The notes: generated by a model from the sequence alone, not told the origin. Positions 1 to 12,074 are shown, counted from the stretch's first letter. The stretch is DNA of 64,000 nt from Polytrichum commune (GCA_950295325.1 OX485805.1:9486501-9550500), one strand, 5' to 3'. Program-made: numbers and translations.

Positions 1-142
1 CGAATGTACTAGGAATGTTGAGGCGAGAGGGCGTGCAAATGGCACAAGTGCGTAGAGTGCACACACAAAAATTGTGCCGATAATGCATCTTGAAGGAAAT
101 GACCCAGCGAAGTTTATACACGAGGCTATGGATCACTCAGAC

Positions 143-377
143 CACTGCTCGCGAAGAACCGGTGGTTAGTTACAGATGAACCGGTTGAGTTTGAGAAATA
201 ACCTGTTGAAGTTTGAGATTTCAGGAGAATTATCGATCATTTTAGAGGAATCTACAGAAGAATAGACCTCAAATGAATGAAAGCAAAACTAGAAGATGTC
301 AACATGTAACCGGCTGGATTTAGAATCACTAGGATCTTGATCGACTATGCCCAAAAACTTCCCGGGCACTGGCACTG
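143..377 (-). mobile_element. M1 hAT-like MITE, copy 1 (reverse)
   Basis: About 235 bp, reverse of the 565-793 copy, with the same CCGGTT-bearing subterminal segments. It is flanked by a perfect 8-bp duplication ACTCAGAC (135-142 and 378-385). The right end carries an extra GCACTG copy. The ends are diverged (GCTCGCGAAGA in place of GATCGGGGAGA). Confidence 0.78.
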
Positions 378-564
378 ACTCAGACCCACCCCTGGTTGCG
401 TTGAAATGGATCGCCCAATACCTAGTGCAGATTGAAAGCAACAATAAGACAGCGCTCTACCTCTCCTCTAATTTTGCCATGAATGTTATGTGTGGCTAAT
501 GCACGACACAGAGTGTCTAACCTTCCACAGATGATGTGCATGATATTGTGGGAGTTAGTTGCAC

Positions 565-793
565 CAGTGATCGGGGAGATTTTTGGGCTTAATCGGTTGA
601 GGTCCTAGTGTTTGCAAGTCCAACCGGTTACATGTTGAAATCCTTCGGTTTTCCGTTATTAAATTGGGGTATATTCTTCTACAAACTCCTCTAAAACGAT
701 CAGTAATTTTCCTGCAGTCTTGACTTCGACCGGTTATTTCTCAAACTCAACTGGGTCATCTGTAAACTAACTGCCGGTTCTCCCCGATCATAG
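565..793 (+). mobile_element. M1 hAT-like MITE, copy 2 (best-preserved ends)
   Basis: A 229-bp element beginning CAGTGATCGGGGAGA; the reverse complement of its other end is CTATGATCGGGGAGA. A perfect 8-bp target duplication AGTTGCAC lies at 557-564 and 794-801. An 8-bp duplication and CA...G ends are hallmarks of the hAT superfamily. The interior has several (A)CCGGTT motifs near both ends, the kind of subterminal repeat that hAT transposases bind. It has no coding capacity. Confidence 0.88.
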
Positions 794-801
794 AGTTGCA
801 C

Positions 802-2796
802 AGGTTCCACTTGAAGTTGCTGGTGCTATCTCTCCAAATCCAAGGCAGTGATCACATTTTGCACTGAGAACGTAGTATTCAAAGCGGATGGTGGATAGAC
901 GTGTGTGTTAGTCGAGTTTTGTTATCCTCAGGTATGGGCTAAAATTGTATACAGAGGTGTAGGCATTATATTCACTCGGTTATCGAAATATATGCGGAAG
1001 TATAAATTTTGCAGGAAGTGCTTAGGATGGACAATGAATATGTTGGGCTTATCCATGTATATCAGATTTTGATGATGCCAGAAAAACACTGGGAATTCTA
1101 AGTAAACATCAAAACTGAAGAAACGTGTTGTCCTAAACTGTGCGAGAGCTTTCGCGATTTGAAAACCATGCACAACATGCCTTCTTGGTGAATGAGATTA
1201 TATAGTTACATGCATGGCATTTATTTATATCTGACAAGCCACTAGCAATGCCATTTTTTCATGTAATAAATTCACACGGGTGTTTGGAATCACAGGAGCC
1301 CGCAAAAAAACCAAAGAGCAGAGGAAAAATTAGATTGCAATGTGTGTGAATCATGAGACTTCAGGTTCCCAGAGCAAGCACGTGTTGCCCTACAAGCATG
1401 TGTTTGACATCCGCCACATGACCCAATATATACACCTCTCAACATGCATACATGTAGTACGGTAGCACGCATTTCCAGTGCGTGCAAGCACGGTAAAGTG
1501 GACAAATCCTGAACCATGCCTAGTGTTAAGTGAAAGTGATTCAATTTTATATACTAATTTTGAATTTTGTGAAGAAAAAAATCATAGACATTTTTAAAAC
1601 ATGCCGATCTGCAAAGCCAAGCAATTTGTGATGACAAAAATAAAAAATCCAAGAAAATTTTACATATTTTAGAAGATGTTGCAAGTGGTGTGCAAGTAGG
1701 TGATATTGAACAAGTGACTATCTAAAATATGTTTAAAATATGATAAGATTACATTAAATTAATGGTTTTCTACAAAGTTTTGTGATGACGCCCTCAAGTA
1801 CATAATGAATTCAAGGAACATGGAAGAAAATTTCAACTCCAACATAGTTAAGGTCATGAAATCTACATTCAGAACCAGACTCAACCATTTGCTTTTGAGC
1901 ATCACTTTTAATTATAGGTATTGAAGATCTCAACTTGATATTCTACATTTGAGTATTCAACACAACAATAGAGGTCATCATGAAAAAAAAATCCACTTTA
2001 GACAACACTTTGCTACTACTTTTAGGCCTTTGACTGAATAAAATATGGTTTCAATATACCGGAGAACTATTTTGGTCCACTTTACCATGCTTGCACCCCA
2101 GTGTACACCATCTGATGATTGTATCCCATTTGTATATAGTTAGTTTGAATATTCATGGAATTTCAAAACACCGACCGGAGTATGTGAGAAGAATAGTCAA
2201 GGTTTGCATTGGTTATTTACCTCTCCCATGTGAACATCCAACGTGTAATAGCAAGGGAACTAAAACAATTCACATATCACTCTCACATAGCTCGAACTCC
2301 TTTTGACAACTACTTGAGATGAAAAGGCATAAGGTAGAAATACCATAACCCATGAAAATAAGGTGATTGGCATTGAAGATCTGGTCTGACAATCATGAGA
2401 TAATTTTCCAAGATAGACGAGAAGGATTCATAAAGAATGCAAGTTGTTTCATATTTTTTTGCCCTATACAAAAAAATGCTACAATTTTTCAAAGTGGAAA
2501 GTTGTCTAACCCCCTACTCGTTCACTAGATTCTCCCTGCACCGAACATGGTAATCCGCATTTCTATACAAAACATCACCTAAATCGGTTACTTCATGAGT
2601 ACATTAACACTTGACTCCCATTGGCTACACTAAGTGTACACGCATTGAAGTTGCCGCTGAGCCATGATCGGTTTTAGAAATGGCACTTCACCATTATGAC
2701 GGCGGTCTAGTGCACGGCTAGAGGGTGGTTAACCGCTTATGGTATTTCTACCTTAAAGCCACGGCATGTCACCAAGGCCTCAAGATTAGCATTTGG
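802..2796. other. AT-rich spacer without recognisable genes
   Basis: Only short chance frames with no domain signature. No splice-linked coding segments were found and no clear repeat was identified. Confidence 0.5.
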
Positions 2797-3022
2797 CAGT
2801 GATTGGGGAGATTTTTGGGCATAACCGGTTGAGAGCCTTAGTGTTTGCAAGTCCAACCGGTTACATGTTGACATCCTCCGTTTTCCCGTTATTAAATTGG
2901 GATATATTCTATAAATTCCTCTAAAATGATTGGTAATTTTCCTGTAGTTTGAACTTCAACCAGTTATTTCTCAAACTCAACCGGTTCATCTATAACTATT
3001 TGCCGGTTCTCCCCGATCATAG
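2797..3022 (+). mobile_element. M1 hAT-like MITE, copy 3
   Basis: It begins CAGTGATTGGGGAGA and ends CCCCGATCATAG, about 226 bp, and closely resembles the 565-793 copy. The flanks share TTTGGCA; the left copy overlaps the terminal CA, so the exact duplication is ambiguous. Confidence 0.82.
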
Positions 3023-3164
3023 TTTGGCACCCAACCCTCCTATGACCCTACTGGTAGACTTGACTAGAACAAACACAATCCGACACCATAACTAGCTCCA
3101 CTCATAGGCATACGACATGTGTGGAATTGTCAAGTTTCGTAGTCGTTTGGCTGTCTTTTTGTAC

Positions 3165-3425
3165 TAATTTTCAATTCCTTGACAATCGGTATTAGAAGAT
3201 ATGCTCAAAGATATGCTGGAATTCTCCTTTTATCATTTTAATTTTAATTTTGCATATCCATACTAACACTAAATTCAAACATATAACTTCCACATATTAC
3301 CATAGTTGATATTTAGTGTTTGAGTTTACATTTAATGTTACTTACTTTCATAGGGTTACGGACATTTAGTGTATGCGTTCGTATTTAGTGTATCAAACAC
3401 TAACTATCATATTTAGTGTAGTGAT
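3165..3425 (+). mobile_element. ATTTAGTGTTTG MITE-like element, copy A
   Basis: About 260 bp that matches the reverse complement of 52567-52876 over nearly its whole length (roughly 90% by eye at 3250-3400). It carries repeated ATTTAGTGT motifs at its right end; the left end is eroded. Confidence 0.7.
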
Positions 3426-4131
3426 TATAGGTATATCTTCTTATGTGAACAAAAAAATACTTACTAAGACATATATTTCAAAACAAAACAACAAATTGTT
3501 GTTGAGTACCCGCCCTATCAATAACGTTTGAGGTAGGCAAAGGGTGTCTAAGAACACAATTGAACCTACAATAGGAGCTACACAATTAAATAACAATAGA
3601 CCAAGTGAAATGTTTCAAGTTTCAAGAGTACAATATATAGTGGCACCTAGTTATTCGTCCACGAACTTGTACATCATTTGGTGTTGTACGACACCAATAT
3701 CTATATAGATGAAATTAAAGCCCACCTTATACACCGAAGAATGGCTTGGGTTCACATGCTCTTGCGAACACCACAACCAAGGGGAGAAAGGCTCAAGGGC
3801 CCACGCACCGAGCTAGGCACACGTTGTGCATGTGGAGCCCCTTCAAATCCACCCAATCGCCACCACACACTTGTCATATAACTATTTTCCGCTCTTTACA
3901 AGGTGATACCGCTTTGTGTCACTTGACTTTCAATCCTTCTATGCACATGACCCCACATTCCGGATTTCAGTTCACAACACCCACCAAGGGTGGCGGTAAA
4001 AACATGCTCCCTATACTGTAGGTTTGTGGCTTCTTCATCCTGACTCAAACTCACTTACAATTGATTAGGGGTTGATATGGCTATAATATGTCCTAGAGAG
4101 TACTTAACGTTTTCATTGTAACCTTCGGGGA
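3426..4131. other. Spacer without supported gene
   Basis: Two overlapping short frames near 3680-4020 show no recognisable protein. No repeat-family match was seen. Confidence 0.45.
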
Positions 4132-4364
4132 GAGGGGGAATTATCGCATACGAGCGTACCTCTCATTCATCCAACATAAAAGCCTGAAATAGTATGTGGT
4201 CCGGGTTTTACTATATTTTTTAGTTTATTTGGCATTGGAATTGGCTTGAAAAGCCCCAAATTAGTTTACTCAAAGTCATTTGAGATGAACTGGCACCAAA
4301 CTTATAGGGGACAAGTTATAATGTTGAATGGATGAGAGGTATGCTCATATACTATAATCCTTTC
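4132..4364 (+). mobile_element. M3 long-inverted-repeat MITE, copy 1
   Basis: The left part reads GAGGGGGAATTATCGCATAC, then CTCTCATTCATCCAACATAA. The right part is its inverse (ATGAGAGGTATGCTC), giving terminal inverted repeats of about 45 bp. Other copies are at 17.5, 18.3, 24.3 and 33.5 kb. The long inverted repeats recall Mutator-type MITEs, but no target duplication is clear. Confidence 0.7.
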
Positions 4365-5092
4365 TCTCTCCAACCTTTGGTAGGTGTCACGAAAACTTTA
4401 CTTCCACCCTCCACTACAATAACTTAGTGCAGGTGAATGCCACAAAGGTATCAAGTGTACTGAATTAGATGGGCCTTACATGATTACTTTGTCAAATTAA
4501 CCCACTTCTCCTAAGACATTAAAACATGTGATTATATCATGACATCATTAGCAAATCTCGATTGAGGTTACAACCATTTTCTTCATAATGTTTGGAGCTT
4601 GTACGGATATCTTAGGGGTCTCTTTCTTCTTGAATGTTTATATAGGTAAAGGTAATGTTGAGTATCATACCTAAAAACAACGAGTAATTTGATCTCCTTT
4701 AAACGCGTGTATTTCATGAACACAATCGGGAAGGCCTACGGAGTTGTTCAACGAGAAGTAGAGAACCTTCACTAATTGACGTCTCATAACTTTTGCATCT
4801 CCACTCCGATTCCAAAACTTGAAACACCACTCTTTGCGATACACAATCGCTCACCAGATGAAACATTTCCTGGTCCGATCCGATCTGATCCAACGGCCAA
4901 ACTGGTCGAGAAGTTGGAAGTGCCCACAATAGGGCCGCATAGTACACTTAGTACAGATTAAGCTTATCCCGGGCTCACTCATGTGCTTGGCAGTCTGGAT
5001 TGTCCGCAAATGAGTGTACTGCAGAGACTAGAACATGGAAGGTTTATTGGAGACCATGGCTGCCAACTAAAGAAAGCCATGTGGTTCTATAC
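4365..5092. other. Spacer, possible R6 repeat remnant
   Basis: Around 4495-4640 there are phrases of the R6 dispersed repeat (CCCACTTCTCCTAAGACAT, then TTGGAGCTTGTACGG). The rest is unassigned. Confidence 0.35.
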
Positions 5093-5346
5093 TCATGGGA
5101 ATAGTAGCCATATGCCCTCCGCAGTCCAGTTTGGTGCTTTCGGGGGATTAGTAATATAATCATTCAACTCTGGAGATCTTGGAATGGTTGCTTCAATCTG
5201 GGACTCAAATGCAGGGTGGAGTTTGAACAACAGCTTACACAACTGCAATAATTCCGCAGCACCTGTCAGAAGGCGTATGTTAATGCGTGTCAGTGTGTCA
5301 GGAGCCCCTGCCTCCCCACAATTGACAGAAACTGAAGTAACCGCCC
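5093..5346 (-). other. Possible exon of unknown gene or gene fragment
   Basis: A minus-strand frame, open from an acceptor-like TTCAG at about 5336-5340 to a stop near 5093, encodes a stretch with protein-like composition (ELLQLCKLLFKLHPAF and SPELNDYITNPPKAPNW). I do not recognise it. No start codon with context or second exon could be tied to it. It lies downstream of the inhibitor gene on the same strand. It may be an exon of a degraded gene or chance. Confidence 0.2.
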
Positions 5347-5618
5347 TGCCGAAGGAGCGTGTCTCTGGTCCCCACCACATGCGTAGTAGCTAGGTAAGGG
5401 TCCCACTTCCAGGAAGAAAAGTGGAACCTCAAGCCTGGAAATTGTAATACATATGAAAGTGTATGGCAATGTGGTGTGTCGCCTGGATTCCAGCTCCCCG
5501 GAGACCAGAAGAACTCGAATCTAGAGAACTGCGTGTCCTAGACTGCAAGTGGGGCGGTTCTTGGTATTTGAGCCCCACAGTTGAGAGAACCTCTGTTCTC
5601 ACCTATCTAGTATCTTTT

Positions 5619-5648
5619 GTAACTTGAACTTGAACTTGAACTTGAAAG
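5619..5648. repeat. Short tandem repeat of AACTTG
   Basis: Four to five consecutive AACTTG-like hexamers. No function is inferred. Confidence 0.7.
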
Positions 5649-5874
5649 GGGTGTTTCGAAACATTGGTATTAAATATAAGTAGATATAACTGCATGTGTA
5701 TGTATGTACATACAAGAGTTCCCTTTTTAAGATGCTCTGAAGACGTCAACTGACATGCCCCACTGGTGAGATCCCAGAATACTGCTAACCCCCAACTTTT
5801 CACAAGCCCTAAAGCCACTCCCACTTCCCATGTACCTTCCAAAGCCCTGTGCTCGCGACTTCAGAATCGACTAC

Positions 5875-6290
5875 AGGAAACAAACTTCATGAATTTTTGG
5901 CACGATGCTTTCGTAGCAAAGAAAGTTCGGCATTACTTACCAGTGGAGTCCAATACTATCTACTTCACCCACAAAACTCACAAACCACAGATATTTGACT
6001 ACCTCAACAGCATGCTTCCAGGGTGTAAAACTAGTAATAACAAAGTTGCTTCCCATGGGTGAAAGCCCTGCTTGAGGTTTGGCAAGTGGGCATGTTGTAG
6101 CACTGAATTGGAGCTAGCAGTCGAACAAACAGGAGGCAAGTTGTAAGACAAACTTTGGACATCATGCTTTGGTAGCAAAGAAGTTAGGCATTGCTTACCG
6201 TTGGACAATTGTGTCTCCACTATCGAAGCGGTTAACCCCATAAAACTCACAATTCCTCCACTTACTACCTATTATATTTTGCTTCCATAG
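5875..6290. repeat. Degraded direct duplication, two units about 240 bp apart
   Basis: Two related segments (about 5890-6000 and 6145-6260) share a GTAGCAAAGAA block, a GCATT(A/G)CTTACC block and an AAAACTCACAA block. Read on the minus strand, the shared block is a good splice donor (GGTAAG followed by TAATGCC or CAATGCC). This may be a relic of a duplicated exon. The rest of 5381-6540 holds nothing else I can name. Confidence 0.4.
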
Positions 6291-6540
6291 GTCAAGTGAC
6301 CTAGCAATGACAATATATATTTGAGAGTGGTAAGATTCAATCAAGTGACGCCGTAGATTTTGGTGATGATGATGATTGATTTGAAAGCTTTGGGGATTTT
6401 CCTTTACATATTTCAGGAGAAAAAAATCTCTACATGTACCTAACCATGAATGTCAACCTCCGGGGTTGCACAAACAACCCGCTGCGTTCTACAACTAAAC
6501 TAACCAAATTTTTTGGCAAAAGAATTTTGACGGAGGCTAC

Positions 6541-8578
6541 CTAAGGCAAACCAATTACTATGAGTAGCCCTGCGAGCACAAGCCACACCATGTGCACCAA
6601 TTGCAGTGACTGGGCTGCGTGCAAGCCCAGATTGGCGCCCACACCTCCGTTCCATATATCACAATACCCTTCGTGTGCAACCTCTACTTCGGCACACTTT
6701 GCTTCCGCCACTCCGCACCAATATGTGACGCCATCCGACCCGCAAACACTGCACAACATCAATTTCAATTCGTCCCAAGTTCAGAACTGGCTAATCAGGA
6801 GAAAATTTTAAATTACCTTCATTTTGAGATGGAAGAATTGAAGGTTCCGAGGTAAGAGAATCTGGACCCTATACTAGTGGAGATTTGGTTCCTCCCTTTG
6901 TTGAGATTAAATTTCAATTTCAACTGAACTGGGACTCAATAGGCATCAGAACTGAGAATACTGCAAGTTCGAGTGAGTTGGGTCTTAAATTTGAAAACCG
7001 ATCCAGGAAAAGCCAGTGCGACACACATAATTTTCCCAAGGATGGGTCAGAACTCGTTGGTCTGGAGAAGTATACAGCTAGAAGGAGAGATTCTATTTTA
7101 AGACGCAAGAGGTGAAGACGATATAGGTTGAGCTCACGGCTCAAGCTTGCAAGTGTTGTGGTCGAAGAAGATTATGGACCCTAAAATGATGCAGGAGGTT
7201 TCACTGGATTGATTTTCAAGTTCAAGACTGAACGACCCATTGCACATGTAAGAGATTAGAGAAGAAACTTACGGGTCGGCACGGAAGCAGTTGACGGTGC
7301 ACAAGGGTGCCTTCTTGGCAGTTTCGTCAACAGCACCTGGTAGTAACAGGAGAAAAAAAATGAAAGGTCGGTTAAATTGATCCTCGGTGCCTTCACCTGA
7401 CAATGGCTCACTCAGAAACTAGGACAATGATAACAAGGCCTCAATCACAAAGCGAACCCTTCTTACAAGCTCATTCGCGTAGTTACAGCAATGTGTTTCG
7501 GCATTGATGTGAAAAACACCATGTTTTGATTCAACTCACAGAGACTCAAAGGCAGCGGTTTTGAGGAACTGTCAAACACGCTGGCGAAGTTGGGCGTCAA
7601 GAGAGTTTTACCTTTGGGAATGATGTTGAGATCAGTTTCATGGTTGCCACTCTTGTAGTCCCCTGTCTCTTCTGCACACACCTGGAAAACACAAACCACC
7701 TGTCTATCTCAGTAACGACGTCGGTAAAATGTCTCCCAAGCGCATCACTCTTCCCAGAGATTTTCCATCGTTTTAATATATTTTTTCAATCGAATATAGG
7801 TGGCCGGCAGGGATTGTAGATTCCACAAAAACTTCCCACTTTGCTAGTCGGAACCAGGTCACATTGTCGGTGACCCCTGCTATGAGAAAGAGTAGACAAA
7901 AACTGCTAAAATCAAAATAGCAGGCTTTGAAAATCTGAATCACGTTTGCGACGCACCTCTTGGGTTCCGCCGAAAACCCCTCAAAGTTTCTTCACCCATG
8001 GAAATGGGAACCACAGAGAAACTACTAACGTGGCCATAAACCCTCACAAATCCCATATTTGCAGACACTCAAACCTCCTCAACCTAATTTCCAAAACACC
8101 AAGCACTAACGATCCCTCCCACATCCCCCTAACAGCAACGATCGCCTACTTTTTATCCTTGACAGTCATACAGCCACTGCATTGACAACAGCCTCCACAT
8201 GCACAAAGTGTTGCCATTTCTTACAAAACCAAGACACAATGCCCCACTCCCGCACGTCTCCTCTGATCTGCATTCTGAGGCTCCCTCCACATTCGATTTG
8301 TTTATCCCACCCATTTCCATTTTCCGTTTCCTTGCCTATTCACTCCCTATGTCCGGTGTCCACGTGCGAAAAAAAGGATCGGAAGAGGAGGTCTAAGCGA
8401 AAGGAAGAAAGGAAATGGGGCAGCCTACCAGGGTGAACGGGTCGCAAGCGGCATGCTTGAGAGGGAGCTCCCAGGCCGATCCCTGTTCCGGCCGGCCCAT
8501 GAAAATCTCTTCTCCGGAGACAGGAGACAACAGCATGGGTAGAATAAGGAGAAGAAGAAGGGAGAGGGAGAGACGCAT
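6541..8578 (-). CDS. Plant Kazal-type serine protease inhibitor, secreted and probably GPI-anchored
   Basis: Four exons on the minus strand: 8578-8429, 7681-7612, 7336-7273, 6748-6541. They join with matching phases and GT-AG introns into 163 codons plus TAG. Residues 1-22 form a signal peptide (MRLSLSLLLLL...SPVSG). The ATG at 8578 was chosen because it places this core at the N-terminus. The Kazal-like core is CTVNCFRADPVCGSDGVTYWC (joined here from two exons, about residues 86-106) with further cysteines at 113 and 124, eight in all. The last about 20 residues are hydrophobic after a small-residue stretch (GGVGAN), as in GPI signals. Plant members of this family inhibit serine proteases at the cell surface or in the apoplast, and some are linked to defence. 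The Tyr-Cys spacing is shorter than in animal Kazal domains. From memory, related plant proteins read WCGC where this one reads WCGV, so one cysteine may be absent. The gene lies far from other genes. Confidence 0.88.
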
Positions 8579-8639
8579 GACACAGGGGCAGAGAGCACAC
8601 TGCCCTTGCCACTCCATATCTCCCCCACCCACCCCAACC

Positions 8640-9913
8640 CACGCACATAAAGACCTCCACGCCCCGAGACTTCCACTCCCAAGTATTCCCCTCTCAATCT
8701 CTCGACCCCTCCCCTACTACCTCAGGGCTAACCCCGCCACCGCCATGATCCTTCCTTGCATCCCCCGGGGAACACCTCCCACCAGGTTGGCCTTGGCTCA
8801 GCTTAGCCTCGCCCTGTTTTCTCCTCTTTGCTTTTTCTTTATCTGAGCTGCTGGCTATGGCTTCGTCCGCTCCTTCTGTGGCTGTCAGAGGCGAAGGAGA
8901 GAACAACAGCTATGGCAGATCCGGTGATCCCCGAGCAGCTGCTGCTCTCCTCGGACCATAAAGATGGAGTAGTTGTTGTTCTTGTGCCAATGAGCCACCA
9001 CCAACTCCTCATGAAGCTCCCCCGTCTTCTATCAGTTTGTCTGCCTGTCTTGTCTGGATGTATGTTGTCTAAGCAATGGGGCTCCCCCAAAATTGCAATA
9101 ACTACCGACCCGGCTACCGACAGGCAACGGATCTATCCGCGCTCCGGGCCAGAGGCCGAAACCTAAGAGTTTGGGAGCTCCCCAGTGCACCAGAATGCCA
9201 ATGGCGATGTTTGAAGCAACTGCAATGGGGAGGGAGGCAAGCACGCAAGTTAGGTGGCCCTCCCGCAACCAAAACCAAAACCCAACGAGACTCCCCAGCC
9301 GCCCAGCAGGGAACCCAGCCCAAGCCTACAGACTTGGGATCTGGTGCTGTTGACTGACTGGGGTGGTGGTGCAAAGGAGGGAGTTTTGGCTATGGCGGGA
9401 GCTGGGTGGTGGCGTGCCTCTGCAAAAATATATCTGCTGGCCGGGGGGCTGTGGGAGATGATGATGATGACGATGAAAGATGGTGCAGATGGAGGTGGCG
9501 ATGGCGATGCAGATGAAGAGGTAGCAGCTGAAGGGAGAGGTTGCAAGGCTGGTGCTGGAAGTGGCCTGCCCGAGGTAGAGACTTTTGTGGCTGTTTTTGG
9601 GCTGTTCGCCGCCTCCCCCATTTGCGCCCTGCTCCTTATGTACCACCATGGCATATGCCTGCCTCCCTCCCTCCCTCCCTTGCTTGCTTGCTTGCTTCCC
9701 ACAAAAGTCCAAACCCCTCTCTCGCTCTCTCTTTACTACTTACCTCACCCGAACCCCAAGCCCAAGCCCCCCCCCCTCCCGAACGACGTGAACAAAATAT
9801 CGACGCACTTTCGCTCCCTGCGGGATCATGAAGAAACCAAAACAGTTTCTGTTTCGGGTTTTTAATTCTCGGTTGTGTTAATGTTACTGGAGTCGCCGCA
9901 GTGCCAGCATTGG
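8640..9913. promoter_or_regulatory. GC-rich upstream/5' region of the Kazal inhibitor gene
   Basis: About 1.2 kb upstream of the inhibitor start codon is clearly richer in G and C than most of the window. It has CT-rich runs (CCTCC repeats near 9660-9690), GAT repeats near 9460-9480 and long open frames in several phases on both strands. This looks like promoter plus 5' UTR rather than protein-coding DNA: no frame gives a recognisable domain. I see no convincing TATA box on the minus strand. A separate unannotated gene cannot be excluded. Confidence 0.4.
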
Positions 9914-10153
9914 CTATGATCGGGGGAGAACCGGCAGTTAGTTACAGATGAGCCGGTTGAGTTTGAGAAATAACCTGTTGAAGTTCAAGACTGCAGGCAA
10001 ATTACCGATCGTTTTAGAGGAATTTATAGAAGAATATACCCCGGTTTAGTTAAGGAAAACCGAAGGGTGTCGTCAACATCGTGTAACCGGCTGGACTTGC
10101 AAACGCTAAGGATCTCAACCGATTATGCCCAGAAATCCCCCGAAAAATCACTG
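9914..10153 (-). mobile_element. M1 hAT-like MITE, copy 4 (reverse)
   Basis: It begins CTATGATCGGGGGAGAACC and ends with a diverged AATCACTG. The interior is full-length and reversed relative to the 565-793 copy. No target duplication remains. It borders the GC-rich inhibitor upstream region. Confidence 0.8.
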
Positions 10154-10569
10154 AGCTGCGCCCACCTCAAAAGTCAGTAAGTCAGTCGGGCCTTTGAAGC
10201 TCACCACCGGGCGGGGCAGTTACAAGCATTCGTGTTCGAGTGGAGGGAGAAAAGAAAGACACGTACCCGTCGCAAGCAGAAACAACAGCGGCAACTTACA
10301 AGAATAGAGGGTTATATGCATACGATATAATCTAACAAAAAATTCTATGTCGTGGCAGCAAAGTTAGTTGTTGGGCTATCCCAAACCCATTTGCTTTGGT
10401 GGGTGGGTGGATGAATGAATGGATGGATGGGATTCAGTTTTTCTAATTGTCCACTTTAAAAAAAAACAAGCCTTTGGGTTCACCGTCGTGACCCTTACGA
10501 GTGTCTATGTCCGATCGAGGACGTATTCATCCCTCTCTTGTTGTAGGCGGCAGGTTACAATAAGTTTAG
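10154..10569. other. Spacer, no gene seen
   Basis: Unique-looking sequence with a short GGAT-type run near 10415-10430. Nothing else recognised. Confidence 0.4.
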
Positions 10570-10920
10570 AGTAGAGGCGTCCATAACCGATCATTTAGGA
10601 GATTTTGCGCCGAATTTGGAGAAGTATATTGGTCGTGCAAACTTTTTCTCATGTGTAGGAAGATAGAAATCAGGAGGACTGCAAAGAAAAAATGGAAATT
10701 TTATTACTTAGGTTGAAATTCATGTGAAATTATGAAGCGAACAATTGGCCCAAACATATTACCAATGTCTAGAGTTTGCATGCTTTGACCGCCCATTCCT
10801 CCTCACTTTAGTACTCAAGGCCAAGACATGTGTCATGGCACTATTGGTTTTGGCATGATCGAGATTCCGGTACCCTATAGATTGCCGGTGAGGGTTTGAT
10901 CGGGAATAGGCTCCTCTACT
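10570..10920 (+). mobile_element. M4 MITE, copy 1
   Basis: A 351-bp element beginning AGTAGAGGCGTCCATAACCG and ending GATCGGGAATAGGCTCCTCT then ACT, an imperfect terminal inverted repeat of about 25 bp. The same interior recurs at 11723 and, inverted, at 12654. Confidence 0.75.
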
Positions 10921-11722
10921 ATAGATACGTACAATGGATTCTAACAAAGTTGCGTTGCCGCAGCAAAGTTACTCACTTTGAATTTTTGATACCACTTTTG
11001 TTTCCACGCTACATAGCTCATTTTCATTGTTGTGGCTCATTTCTTTGTTCACACCCAAAAGTTGGGGAGTTTGGATCCACCGGGTTGACGACCATTCATC
11101 GTACTAAAAACTATGCCCATTGTATCAACTCACTACTAGCATATGGGTCCTACGCAATCGTCCCACATCTATGAAAGAACAATAGAAATGTACCATTGTG
11201 CTAGATTTGAAAATTTTCCAATGACAAAGGACAAGTTTTCAGTGATATAGTCTATTACATAGGACTCGTATGCTTGTAGTGATTGCATACAAGAAGTTTA
11301 CCAATGTAACAATAATGGGCATCCTAACAAAGTCACGTCACTACAAAAAGACATTCTTAACATGATTATGTGACGTGGGCCCTTGTAATATAATAGTGGG
11401 ACGTTGGGAGCTCAGTTTGAATATGAGTCTCCATGTGCAACTTTTTTTAGCATCCAACTGTTATAATTATGAGGGCCAAAATAACAAGATGTTATGTCAC
11501 AAACTTCCAAATGAACTTCTAATCACTTTGTTGAACTTACATTTGATTAGTAATAAACCACGACATGTGAAATAGATGAAAATATCATGAAAATGATTTG
11601 GAAAAATATGATGTTTAGTTCAAGATAGTTGATCGTGTTTTAACAAAACCAAGAGTGCACACCTGGACATTTGTGCCAATGGAGTTACTGGATCGCCTCC
11701 TAAAAGTTGGGATCCCCTCTAG
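10921..11722. other. Spacer between M4 copies
   Basis: Short chance frames only. No domain and no named repeat seen. Confidence 0.4.
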
Positions 11723-12074
11723 AGTAGAGGTGCCCATAACCAATCACTTGAGAGATTATGTGCCAAATTTGGAGAACTATAAGGCAGTGTAATTTTTTCC
11801 CATGTAAGATGGTGGAAATCACGAGGACTACAATTTTTTGTTAATTTTATTCCTCAAATTGAAATTACTATGAATTTTTGAAACCAAAAATTGATTCAAA
11901 CATATTACCAATGTCTAAAGTATGCCATAATTCCTCCTCACTTTAGTACCCAAAACCATGACACATGTCATAGCATTATTGATTCGGGCTTGATCAACAT
12001 CCAATCCCAGCCTGATCGATTATGGTACCCTATGGATTGCCGATGGGTCTTGATCGGGAATAGGCGCCTCTACT
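11723..12074 (+). mobile_element. M4 MITE, copy 2
   Basis: About 352 bp, AGTAGAGGTGCCCATAACC at the left and GGCGCCTCTACT at the right. Collinear with the 10570 copy, with the shared CATATTACCAATGTCTA and CTCCTCACTTTAGTAC blocks. Confidence 0.78.

Noticed and set aside
8415-8846. Plus-strand frame of 143 codons
   Set aside because: Antisense to the signal-peptide exon of the Kazal inhibitor; the minus strand has consistent splicing and a signal peptide.
9254-9865. Plus-strand frame of 203 codons
   Set aside because: It lies in a GC-rich stretch with overlapping frames on both strands and shows no domain, only low-complexity proline and Asp/Gly runs. It is probably upstream or UTR sequence of the inhibitor gene.
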